Assembly (NCBI RefSeq): GCF_004361065.1
Contig: NZ_SELT01000017.1
Location: 17,384-81,383, forward strand
Direction: 5' to 3'
Length of the DNA stretch: 64,000 nucleotides
Origin: Cognatilysobacter terrigena
Lineage (GTDB): Bacteria > Pseudomonadota > Gammaproteobacteria > Xanthomonadales > Xanthomonadaceae
Position numbers and translations under genes: made by a program. The notes under the pieces are model-generated. The model did no database searches. It worked only from the letters and a program-made list of their open reading frames with translations, and had not been told where the DNA came from. Shown here one piece after another: positions 1-9,487 of the stretch (positions are counted from its first letter, which is position 1; every line of letters starts with the position of its first letter).

Positions 1-788
1 CGCAGCAGCGTGCCGGGCGCGGCGTTCGACGTGTCGTCGATCGCGACGGCGCCGTGCACGCGCACGCGTTCGCCGGCGATCACGGCTTCGGCCATGGGCC
101 ACGGATTGAACGCGCGCACCTTGTTCGCGAGGAAGCGCGCCGGCTGCGACCAGTCGAGGCGCGCTTCGCTCTTGTCGAGCTTGTGCGCGTAGGTGACGCC
201 GACCCCCGGCTGCCGCTGCGGCACCGGACGGATGCCGGCACGCAACAGGCCGATGCCGTCACGCAGCACCTGTGCACCGAGTTCGGCAAGGCGATCGTGC
301 AACTGGCCGCCGGTTTCGTCGGCGCCGATCGGCAGCGACTGCGACAGCAGCACCGGGCCGGTGTCGAGGCCCTTCTCCATCTGCATGAGGCAGATGCCGG
401 TTTCCGTGTCGCCGGCTTCGATCGCACGCTGGATCGGCGCGGCGCCACGCCAGCGCGGCAGCAGCGAGGCATGCACGTTCCAGCATCCGTACTGCGGGAT
501 GTCGAGCACCGACTGCGGCAGGATCAGGCCGTAGGCGACGACGATCATCACGTCCGGCTGCAGCGCACGCAGCGCGTCCTTCGAGACCTGCGCCTTGAAG
601 TTCTCCGGCTGCAGCACCGGAATGCCGCGCAGGAGCGCTTCCTTCTTGACCGGCGACGGCGCGAGCCCGCGGCCGCGGCCCGCCGGACGATCGGGCTGCG
701 TGTAGACCGCGACGACTTCGCCGCGCTGCGCGGCGGCGCGCAGGCAGGGAACGGCGAACTCGGGCGTGCCGGCGAAGACGATTCTCAT
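1..788 (-). CDS. fmt: Methionyl-tRNA formyltransferase (3' end outside window)
   Basis: Transfers a formyl group from 10-formyl-THF to the methionine of initiator tRNA in the cytoplasm. The reading frame starts at ATG 788 with [16 protein letters not shown], the typical Fmt N-terminus. It continues through [14 protein letters not shown], the [17 protein letters not shown] formyl-transfer motif (Asn-His and the [12 protein letters not shown] signature) and DTGIC...LDTGPVL. A change to the C-terminal OB-like domain begins near position 200, and the gene leaves the window at base 1, so about 262 codons are visible. It lies 136 bp downstream of def on the same strand, the usual def-fmt pairing that couples N-formylation with deformylation. 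Confidence 0.95.
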   Translation of the reverse strand, partial: MRIVFAGTPEFAVPCLRAAAQRGEVVAVYTQPDRPAGRGRGLAPSPVKKEALLRGIPVLQPENFKAQVSKDALRALQPDVMIVVAYGLILPQSVLDIPQYGCWNVHASLLPRWRGAAPIQRAIEAGDTETGICLMQMEKGLDTGPVLLSQSLPIGADETGGQLHDRLAELGAQVLRDGIGLLRAGIRPVPQRQPGVGVTYAHKLDKSEARLDWSQPARFLANKVRAFNPWPMAEAVIAGERVRVHGAVAIDDTSNAAPGTLL

Positions 789-924
789 GCGGATCGGCGA
801 AGTCGAAGGACGGCGGAGGATAGCGAGCGCCGCGCGACGGTCGCGCTACGGCGAATGTGCGCGTCGATGCGCGCGAACGAGTCCCGGTGCACGCCGCGGG
901 TCAGCGCGACGCGGCCATGCGTCG

Positions 925-1431
925 TCAGGCGCGCTTACGCTTGGCGAGCTTCTTGCGGACCATCTCGCGCTTGAGCGGCGACAGGTAGTCGACGAACAGC
1001 TTGCCGGCGAGGTGGTCCATCTCGTGCTGGATGCAGACCGCGAGCAGGCCATCGGCCTGCATCTCGAACGACTGGCCGTCGCGGCCGATCGCACGCACCT
1101 TGATGAGGTTCGCGCGGGTGACGTCGGCGAAGATGTCCGGCACCGACAGGCAGCCTTCCTGGTAGACCTGCTCGCCCTCGCGCTCGAGGATCTCCGGGTT
1201 CACGAACACGAGCGGTTGCGAGCGGTCCTCGGACACGTCGATCACCATGAAACGCTGGTGCACGTCGACCTGGCTGGCGGCGAGGCCGATGCCGGGCGCC
1301 TCGTACATGGTCTCGAACATGTCGTCGAGGCGCTTCTGGAATGCGGGCGAGGTGACCTCGGCCGGCTCGACGGGCTTGGCGACCGTGCGAAGGCGGGGAT
1401 CGGGGAATTCGAGGATGTCGAGAATGGCCAT
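925..1431 (-). CDS. def: Peptide deformylase
   Basis: Removes the formyl group from the N-terminal methionine of nascent proteins; a metal-dependent cytoplasmic enzyme of 168 aa, normal length. All three family motifs are present: GIGLAASQ (residues 47-54), EGCLS with metal-ligand Cys94, and HEMDH (136-140) with metal-ligand histidines and catalytic Glu137. The start at 1431 gives [15 protein letters not shown], the standard N-terminus. The basic tail (KKLAKRKRA) is common in this lineage. It is divergent from the LysM gene across a 203 bp gap and transcribed towards fmt. Confidence 0.97.
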   Translation of the reverse strand: MAILDILEFPDPRLRTVAKPVEPAEVTSPAFQKRLDDMFETMYEAPGIGLAASQVDVHQRFMVIDVSEDRSQPLVFVNPEILEREGEQVYQEGCLSVPDIFADVTRANLIKVRAIGRDGQSFEMQADGLLAVCIQHEMDHLAGKLFVDYLSPLKREMVRKKLAKRKRA

Positions 1432-1555
1432 GGCGGAGTCCGGGGCGTCGCCGGCGGTTCGGGCGATCGCGGCGCGTTCATGAAATCGACGCGCGGGAAA
1501 TGGGGGTCACCGTCACAACCGCAGGACGGGAGCACATTCTACCGCCCTGCGGGCA

Positions 1556-1586
1556 TTGCATCCGTCGAGGCGGCGTGGGCTATAGT
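1556..1586 (+). promoter_or_regulatory. Candidate sigma70 promoter for the LysM gene
   Basis: TTGCAT (1556-1561) and TATAGT (1581-1586) are separated by 19 bp, about 48 bp upstream of the LysM start at 1635. The spacer is longer than the optimum of 17, so this is a candidate by resemblance only. Confidence 0.4.
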
Positions 1587-1634
1587 GCCAGCGCCCTTCA
1601 AGGAAGGGGCTCCGCCTGCTGGGGAATCAGGTCC

Positions 1635-2771
1635 ATGGCCATGATGAAGACTTTCCGCGCGGTGGCTGCTGCCGCGCTGCTGACCGTTGCCGCCGCAGCT
1701 GTATCGGCGGACCATCCGGACACCTACACCGTCAAGCGCGGTGACACGCTCTGGGACATTGCCGGCCGCTTCCTCAAGAAGCCGTGGCTGTGGCCGGAGA
1801 TCTGGCAGGCGAACCCGCAGATCCGCAACCCGCACCTGATCTATCCGGGTGACGTGATCTCGCTCGCCTATCTCGACCGCGTGGCCGTGCAGCCGGGTCC
1901 GCGCACCGAGGCGCCGCTCACCGGCGTGCCGCTGGCGGAAGTGGAGCCGTTCCTCAAGAACCTCCGTGTCGTCGACCGCGTCGACAACATGCCGTACGTG
2001 GTGGGCGTCGAGGAAGATCACCTGCGCGCCGTCGGCCAGCAGGTCGTCTACATCACCGGCGTCGACGCGCAGCCCGGCCAGCGCTGGGCCGTGGTGCGCC
2101 CGACGGTGCGCTACACGCATCTCGACCGCACCGCCTGCTGCGACCTCATGCACAAGGACGACCTGGATTTCCGCGGCGATCACGTGATCGACTTCGAGAA
2201 CTACTGGACGTCCGCCGTGCTGCCGGACAAGGGCAGCGAGGAGCTGGGTTACGAGCTGCGCCAGCTCGCCACGGGCACGGTCAGCCGCGCCGCCGGTGGT
2301 GGCGTCGACACCGCCACGCTCGTGCTCGACGGCAACGGCCGGGAAGTGCGTGTCGGCGATCGCCTCATCCCGGTCGCGGCGCAGGAGTACGACCTGCAGT
2401 TCTTCCCGCACCCGCCGAAGGCGCAGTTCGAATACGGCCGTGCGCAGATCCTGGCGGTGGCCGATGAAATCAGCCACGGCGGTCCGCACGACGTGGTCGC
2501 ACTGTCGGTCGGCGCGCGCGACGGCATCGACAACGGCACGGTGTTCTCGACCTGGCGCGTCGGCAGCCTGACGCCGGATCGCGTGCGCATGGGCGACGAA
2601 CGCGATGCCGACACCATCGCGCGCACCGACCACGTCCGCCTGCCGGACGAGTTCGCGAGCCACGTGATGGTGTTCCGCACGTTCGAGAAGGTCAGCTACG
2701 CGCTCGTCATGGACGGCATCCGCCCGACCGCGGTCGGCCAGGAGCTGAAGCACCCGGACGCGACGCAGTAA
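1635..2771 (+). CDS. Exported LysM peptidoglycan-binding protein
   Basis: A 378 aa protein with an N-terminal signal peptide (hydrophobic run AVAAAALLTVAAAAVSA, residues 9-25) followed at once by one LysM domain (about 30-78, YTVKRGDTLWDIAGRF...PHLIYPGDVI). The remaining 300 residues show no motif I recognise. The frame is open upstream to 1500, but ATG 1635 is the first start that puts the signal peptide at the N-terminus. The family sits between def and dprA in Xanthomonadales and is predicted to bind peptidoglycan in the periplasm; its catalytic role, if any, is unknown. A strong hairpin follows the stop codon. Confidence 0.9.
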   Translation: MAMMKTFRAVAAAALLTVAAAAVSADHPDTYTVKRGDTLWDIAGRFLKKPWLWPEIWQANPQIRNPHLIYPGDVISLAYLDRVAVQPGPRTEAPLTGVPLAEVEPFLKNLRVVDRVDNMPYVVGVEEDHLRAVGQQVVYITGVDAQPGQRWAVVRPTVRYTHLDRTACCDLMHKDDLDFRGDHVIDFENYWTSAVLPDKGSEELGYELRQLATGTVSRAAGGGVDTATLVLDGNGREVRVGDRLIPVAAQEYDLQFFPHPPKAQFEYGRAQILAVADEISHGGPHDVVALSVGARDGIDNGTVFSTWRVGSLTPDRVRMGDERDADTIARTDHVRLPDEFASHVMVFRTFEKVSYALVMDGIRPTAVGQELKHPDATQ

Positions 2772-2799
2772 CGCTCGGACAAATCCGACAGTTCCACGC

Positions 2800-2830
2800 G
2801 ACGGCGCCTGAGGGCGCCGTCGTCGTTTCG
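2800..2830 (+). terminator. Intrinsic terminator after the LysM gene
   Basis: Perfect 9-bp stem GACGGCGCC (2800-2808) / GGCGCCGTC (2813-2821) with a TGAG loop, followed by the short T-rich stretch GTCGTTTC. It lies 28 bp past the stop and just before dprA. Confidence 0.7.
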
Positions 2831-2846
2831 GCGCGACGCTGTGTCG

Positions 2847-3968
2847 ATGCATGACGCGCTCGCTCTCGCCATTCTCGTCGCCGCCGGCGGCCCGCTCGCA
2901 CCGCGGCGTGCGCTTCTCGAAGCCGCGGGGACGGCATCGCAGGCGCTCGGTGATCCGGCCGTCTGGGGCGCATGCGGGCTGAGTGCTGCACAGATCGCGG
3001 CATTGCGACGCCCGGCGCCGGAAATGCTGAGCACCGTCGAGGCGTGGGTTCGCAAGCCCACGCATCGCATCGTCGGCTGGACCGATCCGGACTACCCGCC
3101 TGCGATGCGCGCCGCGGCGAGTCCGCCTGTCGCGCTCTTCGTCGACGGCGACAGCTCGCTGCTGTGGCGACCGGCGATCGCCGTGGTCGGCAGTCGCGGG
3201 CCGACGCCCGGTGGTCGCGAGCACGCGGGCGACTTCGCGCGCGCGTTCGCGCACGCCGGCTTCGTGGTCGGCAGCGGACTTGCTGCGGGCATCGACGCCG
3301 CCGCGCATGCCGCCACGCTCGACGCAGGCGGTGCGACCGTCGCGGTGCTCGGCACCGGGCCGGACGTGGTGTATCCGCGATCGAACGCCGAGTTGCATGC
3401 GCGCATCGCCGAGTCCGGTGCACTGGTCAGCGAGCATCTGCCCGATACCGCGCCGCGCAAGGAGCACTTCCCGAGCCGCAATCGCCTGCTCGCGGCGTTG
3501 TGCCTGGGCACCGTGGTCGTCGAGGCCGCGGAGCGCTCGGGCGCGATGATCACCGCGCGACTCGCGGCCGACGCCGGTCGCGAGGTGTTCGCGGTGCCCG
3601 GCTCGATCCGTAACCCGCTCGCGCGTGGCTGCCATCGCCTGATCCGGGACGGCGCCACACTGGCTCAGTCCCCGATGGACGTGATCGACGCCCTGGGCGA
3701 TGCCGCCGCGGCGCAGGCCGCGTCGCATCGCCTAGCGCTCGACGTCGACGCGCTGCCGAACGCTGAACCGTCGCCCAGCGCACCCACGTACACCGACGAC
3801 TCCGACCACGATCTGTTGTGGAAAACGCTCGGCTTCGACCCCACGGATATGGACAGGCTCATCGAGCGGACTGGATTGACGCCCTCCCGGCTGTCCTCCA
3901 TGCTGCTCGTCATGGAGCTGGAGGGTCGCGTGGCCCAGCAGCACGGTCGGTTCTTCCGGGTGGCGTAA
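2847..3968 (+). CDS. dprA: DNA-processing protein DprA
   Basis: Binds incoming single-stranded DNA during natural transformation and loads RecA. The Rossmann-like core is clear: [46 protein letters not shown] and [11 protein letters not shown]...[20 protein letters not shown]-like N-terminal region precedes it, and a C-terminal winged helix ([20 protein letters not shown]...[12 protein letters not shown], last about 65 residues) follows. Length 373 aa is usual for the family. Start: ATG 2847 is chosen; the in-frame GTG at 2841, two codons upstream, is the alternative. It precedes smg, as in many gammaproteobacteria. Confidence 0.95.
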   Translation: MHDALALAILVAAGGPLAPRRALLEAAGTASQALGDPAVWGACGLSAAQIAALRRPAPEMLSTVEAWVRKPTHRIVGWTDPDYPPAMRAAASPPVALFVDGDSSLLWRPAIAVVGSRGPTPGGREHAGDFARAFAHAGFVVGSGLAAGIDAAAHAATLDAGGATVAVLGTGPDVVYPRSNAELHARIAESGALVSEHLPDTAPRKEHFPSRNRLLAALCLGTVVVEAAERSGAMITARLAADAGREVFAVPGSIRNPLARGCHRLIRDGATLAQSPMDVIDALGDAAAAQAASHRLALDVDALPNAEPSPSAPTYTDDSDHDLLWKTLGFDPTDMDRLIERTGLTPSRLSSMLLVMELEGRVAQQHGRFFRVA

Positions 3969-4053
3969 GTCGCACGGTTCGGGTCGGCCCTGCGGGTCCC
4001 GCGCAAGGGGTTCCGGACCCACCGCGTCGCGCACGCGACGCAGGCCGAGGGAC

Positions 4054-4542
4054 ATGAAAGAAAACATCCTCGACGTACTGCTCTACCTCTTCGAACACGT
4101 TCTCGATGGCGACACCGCGCTTCCCGGCGACCCGGATGCGCTGCAGAGCAGCGCCCTGCTCGGCGAGCTGACCGACGCCGGCTTCTCGCCCGCCGAAATC
4201 AACAAGGCCTTCGACTGGCTCGATGAGCTCGCCCGCGCGCGTCCCGCGGCGCAGCCGGCGCGCGCGAACGGGCCGGTGCGGGTGTACGCCGGGCCCGAGC
4301 TGACCAAGCTCGACGCCGAATCGCGCGGCTTCCTGATGTTCCTCGAGCAGCACGGCGTGCTCGACGCCGGCCAGCGCGAACTCGTGCTCGACCGCGCGCT
4401 CGCGCTGGAGCAGGACGCGATCGATCTCGACGATCTGAAATGGGTCGTGCTGATGGTGCTGTTCAACCAGCCCGGCAGCGAGGCGGCGTACGCCTGGATG
4501 CAGACCCAGATGTTCGACGACGAGCCCGAACCGGTACATTAG
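4054..4542 (+). CDS. smg: Smg family protein (DUF494)
   Basis: A 162 aa cytoplasmic protein beginning [18 protein letters not shown], the conserved Smg start, with the family's long helical body and the C-terminal stretch [18 protein letters not shown]. Smg proteins lie between dprA and topA in many proteobacteria, as here; their biochemical role is not established. The 85 bp upstream gap shows no clear terminator, so co-transcription with dprA is likely. No active-site residues can be named. Confidence 0.92.
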   Translation: MKENILDVLLYLFEHVLDGDTALPGDPDALQSSALLGELTDAGFSPAEINKAFDWLDELARARPAAQPARANGPVRVYAGPELTKLDAESRGFLMFLEQHGVLDAGQRELVLDRALALEQDAIDLDDLKWVVLMVLFNQPGSEAAYAWMQTQMFDDEPEPVH

Positions 4543-4584
4543 TCGCGGGCCCTGGGGAGGGCCGCGAACGTATCGGGGGATACC

Positions 4585-5352
4585 TTGGATTGGTTCTATC
4601 ACGACCCTGGACAGGGTCGCGTCGGCCCGTTGACGGCCGACGAACTGCGTAATCGATATCGCGACCGCCGCATCCAGCTCGACACGCTGGTCTGGCGCGA
4701 AGGCCTGCGCGAATGGCAACCGCTCGATCGCGTCGCCGACGAGCTGGACCTGCTGTCGGTCAAGCCGGACGCGAGCCGTCCGCCGCCGTTGCCGCCCGGC
4801 CCCGCCGCCGGCGTAGGCGGTACCGCGTACGCGACGAATGCGTCGCCCGGCTATGCGCCGGCCTACGCGAACCGCGCACCGGGACCCGGCTATCGCGCCG
4901 CGCCGCCGCCGAAGCGCGGAATGTCGGGCTGCCTGATCGCATTGATCGTCGTCGGCGTGCTGGCGATCCCGATGATCGGCATCCTCGCGGCGATCGCGCT
5001 TCCGGCCTACAACGATTACGTCATCCGCTCGAAGGTCGCGCAGCAGGCCGACATGCGCGCGAAGATGATCGAGATGCAGTTCGCGGAAGCGAAGCAGCGC
5101 CTGGGCCGTTGCCCGCAGGACGCGTCCGAACTCGGCGCGCAGGACGCCGGCAACATCAAGTTCGGCCAGATCGGCGATGGCCGCTGCGGCTTCGAGATCA
5201 CGCTGCGTGATCCCAAGCCGCAGATCGACGGCAAGACCATCCTGTACGTCGAGCCGACACCGCCGTCGACCCAGTGGGACTGCACCGGCGGCGACCTGCC
5301 GGCGCGCTATCGCAACCGCATCTGCAAGCCTGAAACGGACGGCACGCCATGA
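4585..5352 (+). CDS. GYF-domain membrane protein with pilin-like segment
   Basis: 255 aa. Residues 1-50 are a GYF_2-type domain (MDWFYHDPGQGRVGPLTADE...LVWREGLREWQPL). A Pro/Ala/Gly-rich linker (about 63-112) leads to one membrane helix (115-140). Its end, IGILAAIALPAYNDYVIRSK, matches the N-terminal helix of type IV pilins, and a Cys-containing globular tail follows. The prepilin cleavage signature (G|FTLIE) is absent, so it is probably not a processed pilin. The start is TTG at 4585 (no ATG exists near the GYF domain), preceded by GGGGGA. It overlaps the next gene by 4 bp (ATGA). Confidence 0.82.
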   Translation: MDWFYHDPGQGRVGPLTADELRNRYRDRRIQLDTLVWREGLREWQPLDRVADELDLLSVKPDASRPPPLPPGPAAGVGGTAYATNASPGYAPAYANRAPGPGYRAAPPPKRGMSGCLIALIVVGVLAIPMIGILAAIALPAYNDYVIRSKVAQQADMRAKMIEMQFAEAKQRLGRCPQDASELGAQDAGNIKFGQIGDGRCGFEITLRDPKPQIDGKTILYVEPTPPSTQWDCTGGDLPARYRNRICKPETDGTP

Positions 5353-6299
5353 GCACCTGGTACTACAGCGACACGCAGCGCAATCGTCTTGGTCCCGTCG
5401 CTGCCGACGATCTGGCGCAACTCCATCACAACGGGCAACTCACGCCGGAAGTCCTCGTTTGGCGTGAAGGCATGCCCGAATGGAAGCCCTGGCGCGAGGT
5501 GATGGCGGAGGTGCTCGGTGCCGGCGCCGTGGCGGTCGGGGCTGCTGCTCCGGCTCGCGCCACATTCGCAGTGGCGGACGACGGCGGCGGTCGCAATCCC
5601 TACGAGGTCGTCCAGCGTGTCACGCACGACGCTTCGCCTTACGCCGCACCCGGGGCGGCAGTCGGCAACGTGTATGCAGCGGCAGTGCAGGACGGCGAGG
5701 TGGTGTACGCGGGCTTCTGGAAGCGCTACGCCGCGTACTGGATCGACGCCTTCATCGTCGGCGCCGTCGGCTTCCTGGTGCAGATGATGGTCGCTGCCGT
5801 CGTCTTCGGCGGCATGTCGGCCTTGCAGAGCGATCCGGCGGGTGCACTGGGAACGGCGGGCGGCATCGTTGGCCTCCTCGCGATGTACGTGACCCCACTG
5901 CTGCTGCAGGCCGTCTACTTCGGGTTCTTCCACGCCTCGGCCAATCAGGCAACCCCGGGCAAGATGGCGATCGGCATCAAGGTGACCGACGACCATGGCG
6001 ATCACATCTCGTTCTGGCGCGGCTTTGGGCGCTACTTCGGTCTGCTGCTGTCCGGTATTCCAATTGGCATTGGCTACATCATGGCCGGCTTCACCGACCG
6101 CAAGCGCGCGCTCCACGACATGATCTGCAGCACGGTCGTGGTCGATAAATGGGCTTTCACGAGCCACCCCGAGCGCCAGCGGACGGAACTCGGCACGGTC
6201 GCCACGGTGATCATCGTGCTGTCGGTTCTGGCGGTCGTGGGCTACTTCGTTTTGATCGGCGTTTTCGTGGCCGCGATGGCCAGCGCGGGCGCCCACTGA
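5349..6299 (+). CDS. GYF-domain RDD family membrane protein
   Basis: 316 aa. An N-terminal GYF_2-type domain (MSTWYYSDTQRNRLGPVAADDL...LVWREGMPEWKPW, residues 1-45) is followed by a low-complexity linker. An RDD domain with several membrane helices follows, beginning GFWKRYAAYWIDAFIVGAVGF and containing the characteristic NQATPGKMAIGIKVTDDHG motif and KRALHDMICSTVVV. A final hydrophobic helix closes the protein. RDD proteins are poorly characterised; some have been linked to ion exchange. The ATGA overlap with the preceding GYF protein implies translational coupling and a shared function. Confidence 0.88.
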   Translation: MSTWYYSDTQRNRLGPVAADDLAQLHHNGQLTPEVLVWREGMPEWKPWREVMAEVLGAGAVAVGAAAPARATFAVADDGGGRNPYEVVQRVTHDASPYAAPGAAVGNVYAAAVQDGEVVYAGFWKRYAAYWIDAFIVGAVGFLVQMMVAAVVFGGMSALQSDPAGALGTAGGIVGLLAMYVTPLLLQAVYFGFFHASANQATPGKMAIGIKVTDDHGDHISFWRGFGRYFGLLLSGIPIGIGYIMAGFTDRKRALHDMICSTVVVDKWAFTSHPERQRTELGTVATVIIVLSVLAVVGYFVLIGVFVAAMASAGAH

Positions 6300-6321
6300 C
6301 CCCCGGTCGCGCTCGCCCGGC

Positions 6322-6357
6322 TTGACAGCCGTGGGCGGTGCGTGATGACACTAGATA
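6322..6357 (+). promoter_or_regulatory. Candidate promoter of topA
   Basis: A perfect TTGACA (6322-6327) stands in the 196 bp gap before topA. The best -10 candidates are GACACT (6347-6352, spacing 19) or the overlapping TAGATA (6352-6357, spacing too long). The -35 match is striking; the -10 is not settled. Confidence 0.4.
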
Positions 6358-6495
6358 TAGAGAATCAGCGCGCCCGCGGACCCGTCCGCGGGCGTCGCCG
6401 CTTCCACGCCCCGGTTTTTTACGCTGTCCTCTCGCTGCCGCGCGGACCCTCGCGCGTCGGGAGCCCCGGGCCGCCCGCCCCCACGGAGCGCCGCC

Positions 6496-9015
6496 ATGGC
6501 CAAGAACCTCCTCATCGTCGAATCGCCTGCCAAGGCCAAGACGATCAACAAGTACCTCGGCAAGGACTTCACCGTCCTCGCCTCCTACGGCCATGTCCGC
6601 GACCTCGTCCCGAAGGAAGGCGCGGTCGATCCTGACCACGGCTTCGCGATGCGCTACGAGCTCATCGACAAGAACGAGAAGCACGTCGATGCGATCGCCA
6701 AGGCCGCCAAGAGTGCCGAGCACCTCTATCTCGCGACTGACCCGGACCGCGAGGGCGAGGCGATCAGCTGGCACATCGCGGAAATCCTGAAAGAGCGCGG
6801 CCTGCTGAAGAACCGCTCGCTCGAGCGCGTGGTCTTCACCGAGATCACCCCGCGCGCGATCAAGGAGGCGATGACCAAGCCGCGCGCGATCGCCGAGCCG
6901 CTGGTCGACGCACAGCAGGCGCGTCGCGCGCTCGACTACCTCGTCGGTTTCAACCTGTCGCCGGTGCTGTGGCGCAAGGTGCAGCGCGGGCTGTCCGCGG
7001 GTCGCGTGCAGTCGCCGGCGTTGCGGATGATCGTCGAGCGCGAGGAAGAGATTGAAGCCTTCATCGCGCGCGAGTACTGGACGATCGAAGCCGAGGCGAC
7101 GCATCCGTCGCAGCCGTTCACCGCCAAGCTGACGAAGCTCGACGGCAAGAAGGTCGAGCAGTTCACGCTGACGAACGAGACCGACGCGCATAGCGCGCGC
7201 GACCGCATCAAGCGCGACGCGCAGGGCATGCTGCAGGTCACCGACGTCACCAGCAAGGAACGCAAGCGTCGTCCGTCGCCGCCGTTCATCACGTCGACGC
7301 TGCAGCAGGAAGCCGCGCGCAAGCTCGGCTTCTCCACGCGTCGCACGATGCAGGTTGCGCAGAAACTGTACGAAGGTCTGCCGATCGGTAGCGAAGGCAC
7401 CGTCGGCCTGATCACGTACATGCGTACCGACTCGGTGAACCTGTCGCAGGACGCGATCGTCGAGATCCGCGACGTGATCGCGCGCGACTTCGGCACGCGC
7501 GCCGTGCCGGACAAGCCGAACGTCTACACCACCAAGTCGAAGAACGCGCAGGAAGCGCACGAAGCGATCCGTCCGAGTTCCGCGCTGCGCACGCCGGCAT
7601 CGGTGGCGAAATACCTGCCGGACGACGAGCGTCGCCTGTACGAGCTGATCTGGAAGCGCGCGGTCGCATCGCAGATGGTGCCGGCGACGTTGAATACGGT
7701 GAGTGTCGATCTCGCCGCGGGCAGCGATCACTCGTTCCGCGTGTCGGGCACGACCGTGGTCGACCCGGGTTTCCTCGCCGTGTACGAGGAAGGCAAGGAC
7801 ACGAAGAGCGCCGAGGACGACGAGGAAGGCCGCAAGCTGCCGGCGATGAAGACCGGCGATCGCATTCCGCTCGCGCAGGTCGTTGCGGACCAGCACTTCA
7901 CCGAGCCGCCGCCGCGTTATTCGGAAGCATCGCTGGTGAAGGCGCTGGAGGAGTACGGCATCGGGCGTCCGTCGACCTATGCGTCGATCATCGGCACGCT
8001 GCTCGCGCGCAAGTACGTCGAACTCGAGAATCGCCGCTTCCGTCCGACCGACGTCGGCCGCGCGGTGAGCAAGTTCCTGTCGGCGCACTTCACCCGCTAC
8101 GTCGACTACGACTTCACCGCCAAGCTGGAGGACGAGCTCGACGCGGTGAGCCGCGGCGAGGAAGAGTGGGTGCCGTTGATGGAGCGCTTCTGGTCGTCGT
8201 TCAAGAAGCTGGTCGACGACAAGAAGGACAACATCGATCGCACCGATGCCGGTTCCGTCCGCGTGCTCGGCACCGATCCCAAGTCGGGTCGCCCGGTCAG
8301 TGCGCGCATCGGCAAGTTCGGTCCGCTCGTGCAGATCGGCACGAGCGAGGACGAAGAGAAGCCGCAGTTCGCGTCGCTCAAGCCCGGCCAGAGCATCTAT
8401 TCGATCTCGCTCGAGCACGCGCTGGAACTGTTCGGCCTGCCGCGCGATCTCGGCGAAAGCAACGGCGAGAAGGTCACCGTCGGCATCGGCCGCTTCGGTG
8501 CGTTCGCCAAGCGCGGTTCGACCTATGCATCGCTCGCGAAGGAAGACGACCCGTACGCGATCACCTTCGAGCGCGCGGTCGAGCTGATCGAGCAGAAGGA
8601 AGAAATCGCGCGCAACCGCATCATCAAGCAGTGGGACGGCTACGACGTGCAGGTGCTCAACGGGCGCTTCGGGCCGTACCTGTCCGACGGCAAGTTGAAC
8701 GGTCGCATTCCGAAGGATCGCGATCCGGCGTCGCTGTCGCTGGTCGAAGCGCAGCAGATGTTGGAAGCCACCGGCAAGCCCATGCGCGCGCGGTTCGCGA
8801 AGAAGGCGACGAAGAAGGTCGCCGCGAAGAAGACCAAGGCCTCATCGGATGCACCGGCGAAGAAGGCCGCGACGAAGGCGGTGAAGAAGACCGCCGCGAA
8901 GAAGTCGACCGCGAAGAAGGCCACGAAGAAGACCGCAGCCAAGAAGGCGGCGACGAAGAAGACGGTCGCGAAGAAGGCGGCCGCAGTCGACGCGTCGGAC
9001 GACGCGCCGTTCTGA
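6496..9015 (+). CDS. topA: DNA topoisomerase I
   Basis: Relaxes negatively supercoiled DNA through a transient 5'-phosphotyrosine bond. The TOPRIM domain begins LLIVESPAKAKTINKYLG and carries DPDREGEAISWHIAE. The catalytic tyrosine is Tyr308 in LITYMRTDSVN. Instead of cysteine zinc ribbons, the C-terminal half shows repeats of the GRFGPY/GKFGPLVQIG type (topo I C-terminal repeats). The last about 70 residues are a Lys/Ala-rich tail of repeated KKxxAKK units, presumably a DNA-binding extension. 839 aa, normal for Xanthomonadales. The start ATG 6496 precedes the conserved MAKNLLIVESP. Confidence 0.97.
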   Translation: MAKNLLIVESPAKAKTINKYLGKDFTVLASYGHVRDLVPKEGAVDPDHGFAMRYELIDKNEKHVDAIAKAAKSAEHLYLATDPDREGEAISWHIAEILKERGLLKNRSLERVVFTEITPRAIKEAMTKPRAIAEPLVDAQQARRALDYLVGFNLSPVLWRKVQRGLSAGRVQSPALRMIVEREEEIEAFIAREYWTIEAEATHPSQPFTAKLTKLDGKKVEQFTLTNETDAHSARDRIKRDAQGMLQVTDVTSKERKRRPSPPFITSTLQQEAARKLGFSTRRTMQVAQKLYEGLPIGSEGTVGLITYMRTDSVNLSQDAIVEIRDVIARDFGTRAVPDKPNVYTTKSKNAQEAHEAIRPSSALRTPASVAKYLPDDERRLYELIWKRAVASQMVPATLNTVSVDLAAGSDHSFRVSGTTVVDPGFLAVYEEGKDTKSAEDDEEGRKLPAMKTGDRIPLAQVVADQHFTEPPPRYSEASLVKALEEYGIGRPSTYASIIGTLLARKYVELENRRFRPTDVGRAVSKFLSAHFTRYVDYDFTAKLEDELDAVSRGEEEWVPLMERFWSSFKKLVDDKKDNIDRTDAGSVRVLGTDPKSGRPVSARIGKFGPLVQIGTSEDEEKPQFASLKPGQSIYSISLEHALELFGLPRDLGESNGEKVTVGIGRFGAFAKRGSTYASLAKEDDPYAITFERAVELIEQKEEIARNRIIKQWDGYDVQVLNGRFGPYLSDGKLNGRIPKDRDPASLSLVEAQQMLEATGKPMRARFAKKATKKVAAKKTKASSDAPAKKAATKAVKKTAAKKSTAKKATKKTAAKKAATKKTVAKKAAAVDASDDAPF

Positions 9016-9019
9016 CGCG

Positions 9020-9487
9020 ATGACCACCACCGCGCCGCGGCACGACGCGACGGCCTCCGACGAGGTCGTCGCGATCGATGCGCTGGCAGCGGCGTTTTAT
9101 GCACTCTTCGACAACCGCCAGGGGTTGTCGCCGCTGCTTGATTCACCGCAGGCGTTGTTCCTGCACGACGCGGTGATCGTGCGTCGCGATGGCGACGTCA
9201 TGACTGCCATGTCGCTCGATGCGTTCCTGACGCCACGGCGTCGCTGGCTCAGCGATGGAACGCTCGTCGACTTCCATGAGTTCGAAACGCAGTCGCGCAC
9301 CTTCGTCGCGGACGGCATCGCGACGCGGCTGTCGCGCTACCGCAAGCAGGGCCAGCGCGACGACCAGCGCATCGACGGCGAAGGCGCGAAGTCGCTGCAT
9401 CTCGTGCGCACCGAAGCGGGTTGGCGCATCGCATCGGTGGTCTGGCAGGACGGCGACGATGTCGCGTGGCGTGAGGCGGCGCCATGA
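9020..9487 (+). CDS. NTF2-like (SnoaL/DUF4440-type) protein
   Basis: 155 aa. The pattern FYALFDNR...LHDAVIVRRDGDVMTAMSLDAFLTPRRRWL...FHEFETQSRTFVADGIATRLSRYRK...KSLHLVRTEAGWRIASVVWQD fits the cone-shaped NTF2-like fold. Members include small enzymes and binding proteins of unknown substrate, and no catalytic residue can be assigned. It begins 4 bp after topA and overlaps the tsaC frame by 4 bp (ATGA), so it sits inside a tightly packed transcription unit. Confidence 0.75.
   Translation: MTTTAPRHDATASDEVVAIDALAAAFYALFDNRQGLSPLLDSPQALFLHDAVIVRRDGDVMTAMSLDAFLTPRRRWLSDGTLVDFHEFETQSRTFVADGIATRLSRYRKQGQRDDQRIDGEGAKSLHLVRTEAGWRIASVVWQDGDDVAWREAAP

Noticed and set aside
1539..3728. 729-codon minus-strand frame opposite the LysM and dprA genes.
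   Set aside because: Arg/His/Val-rich text with no motif; the opposite strand has clear LysM and DprA signatures.
4920..5040. The GYF protein as a true type IV pilin.
   Set aside because: The helix resembles pilins but the prepilin peptidase site (G followed by FTLIE) is missing and a GYF domain precedes it.
8760..9010. Lys/Ala repeat region of topA as a separate histone-like gene or DNA repeat array.
   Set aside because: It is in frame with topA, ends at its stop codon, and such tails are common in this family.
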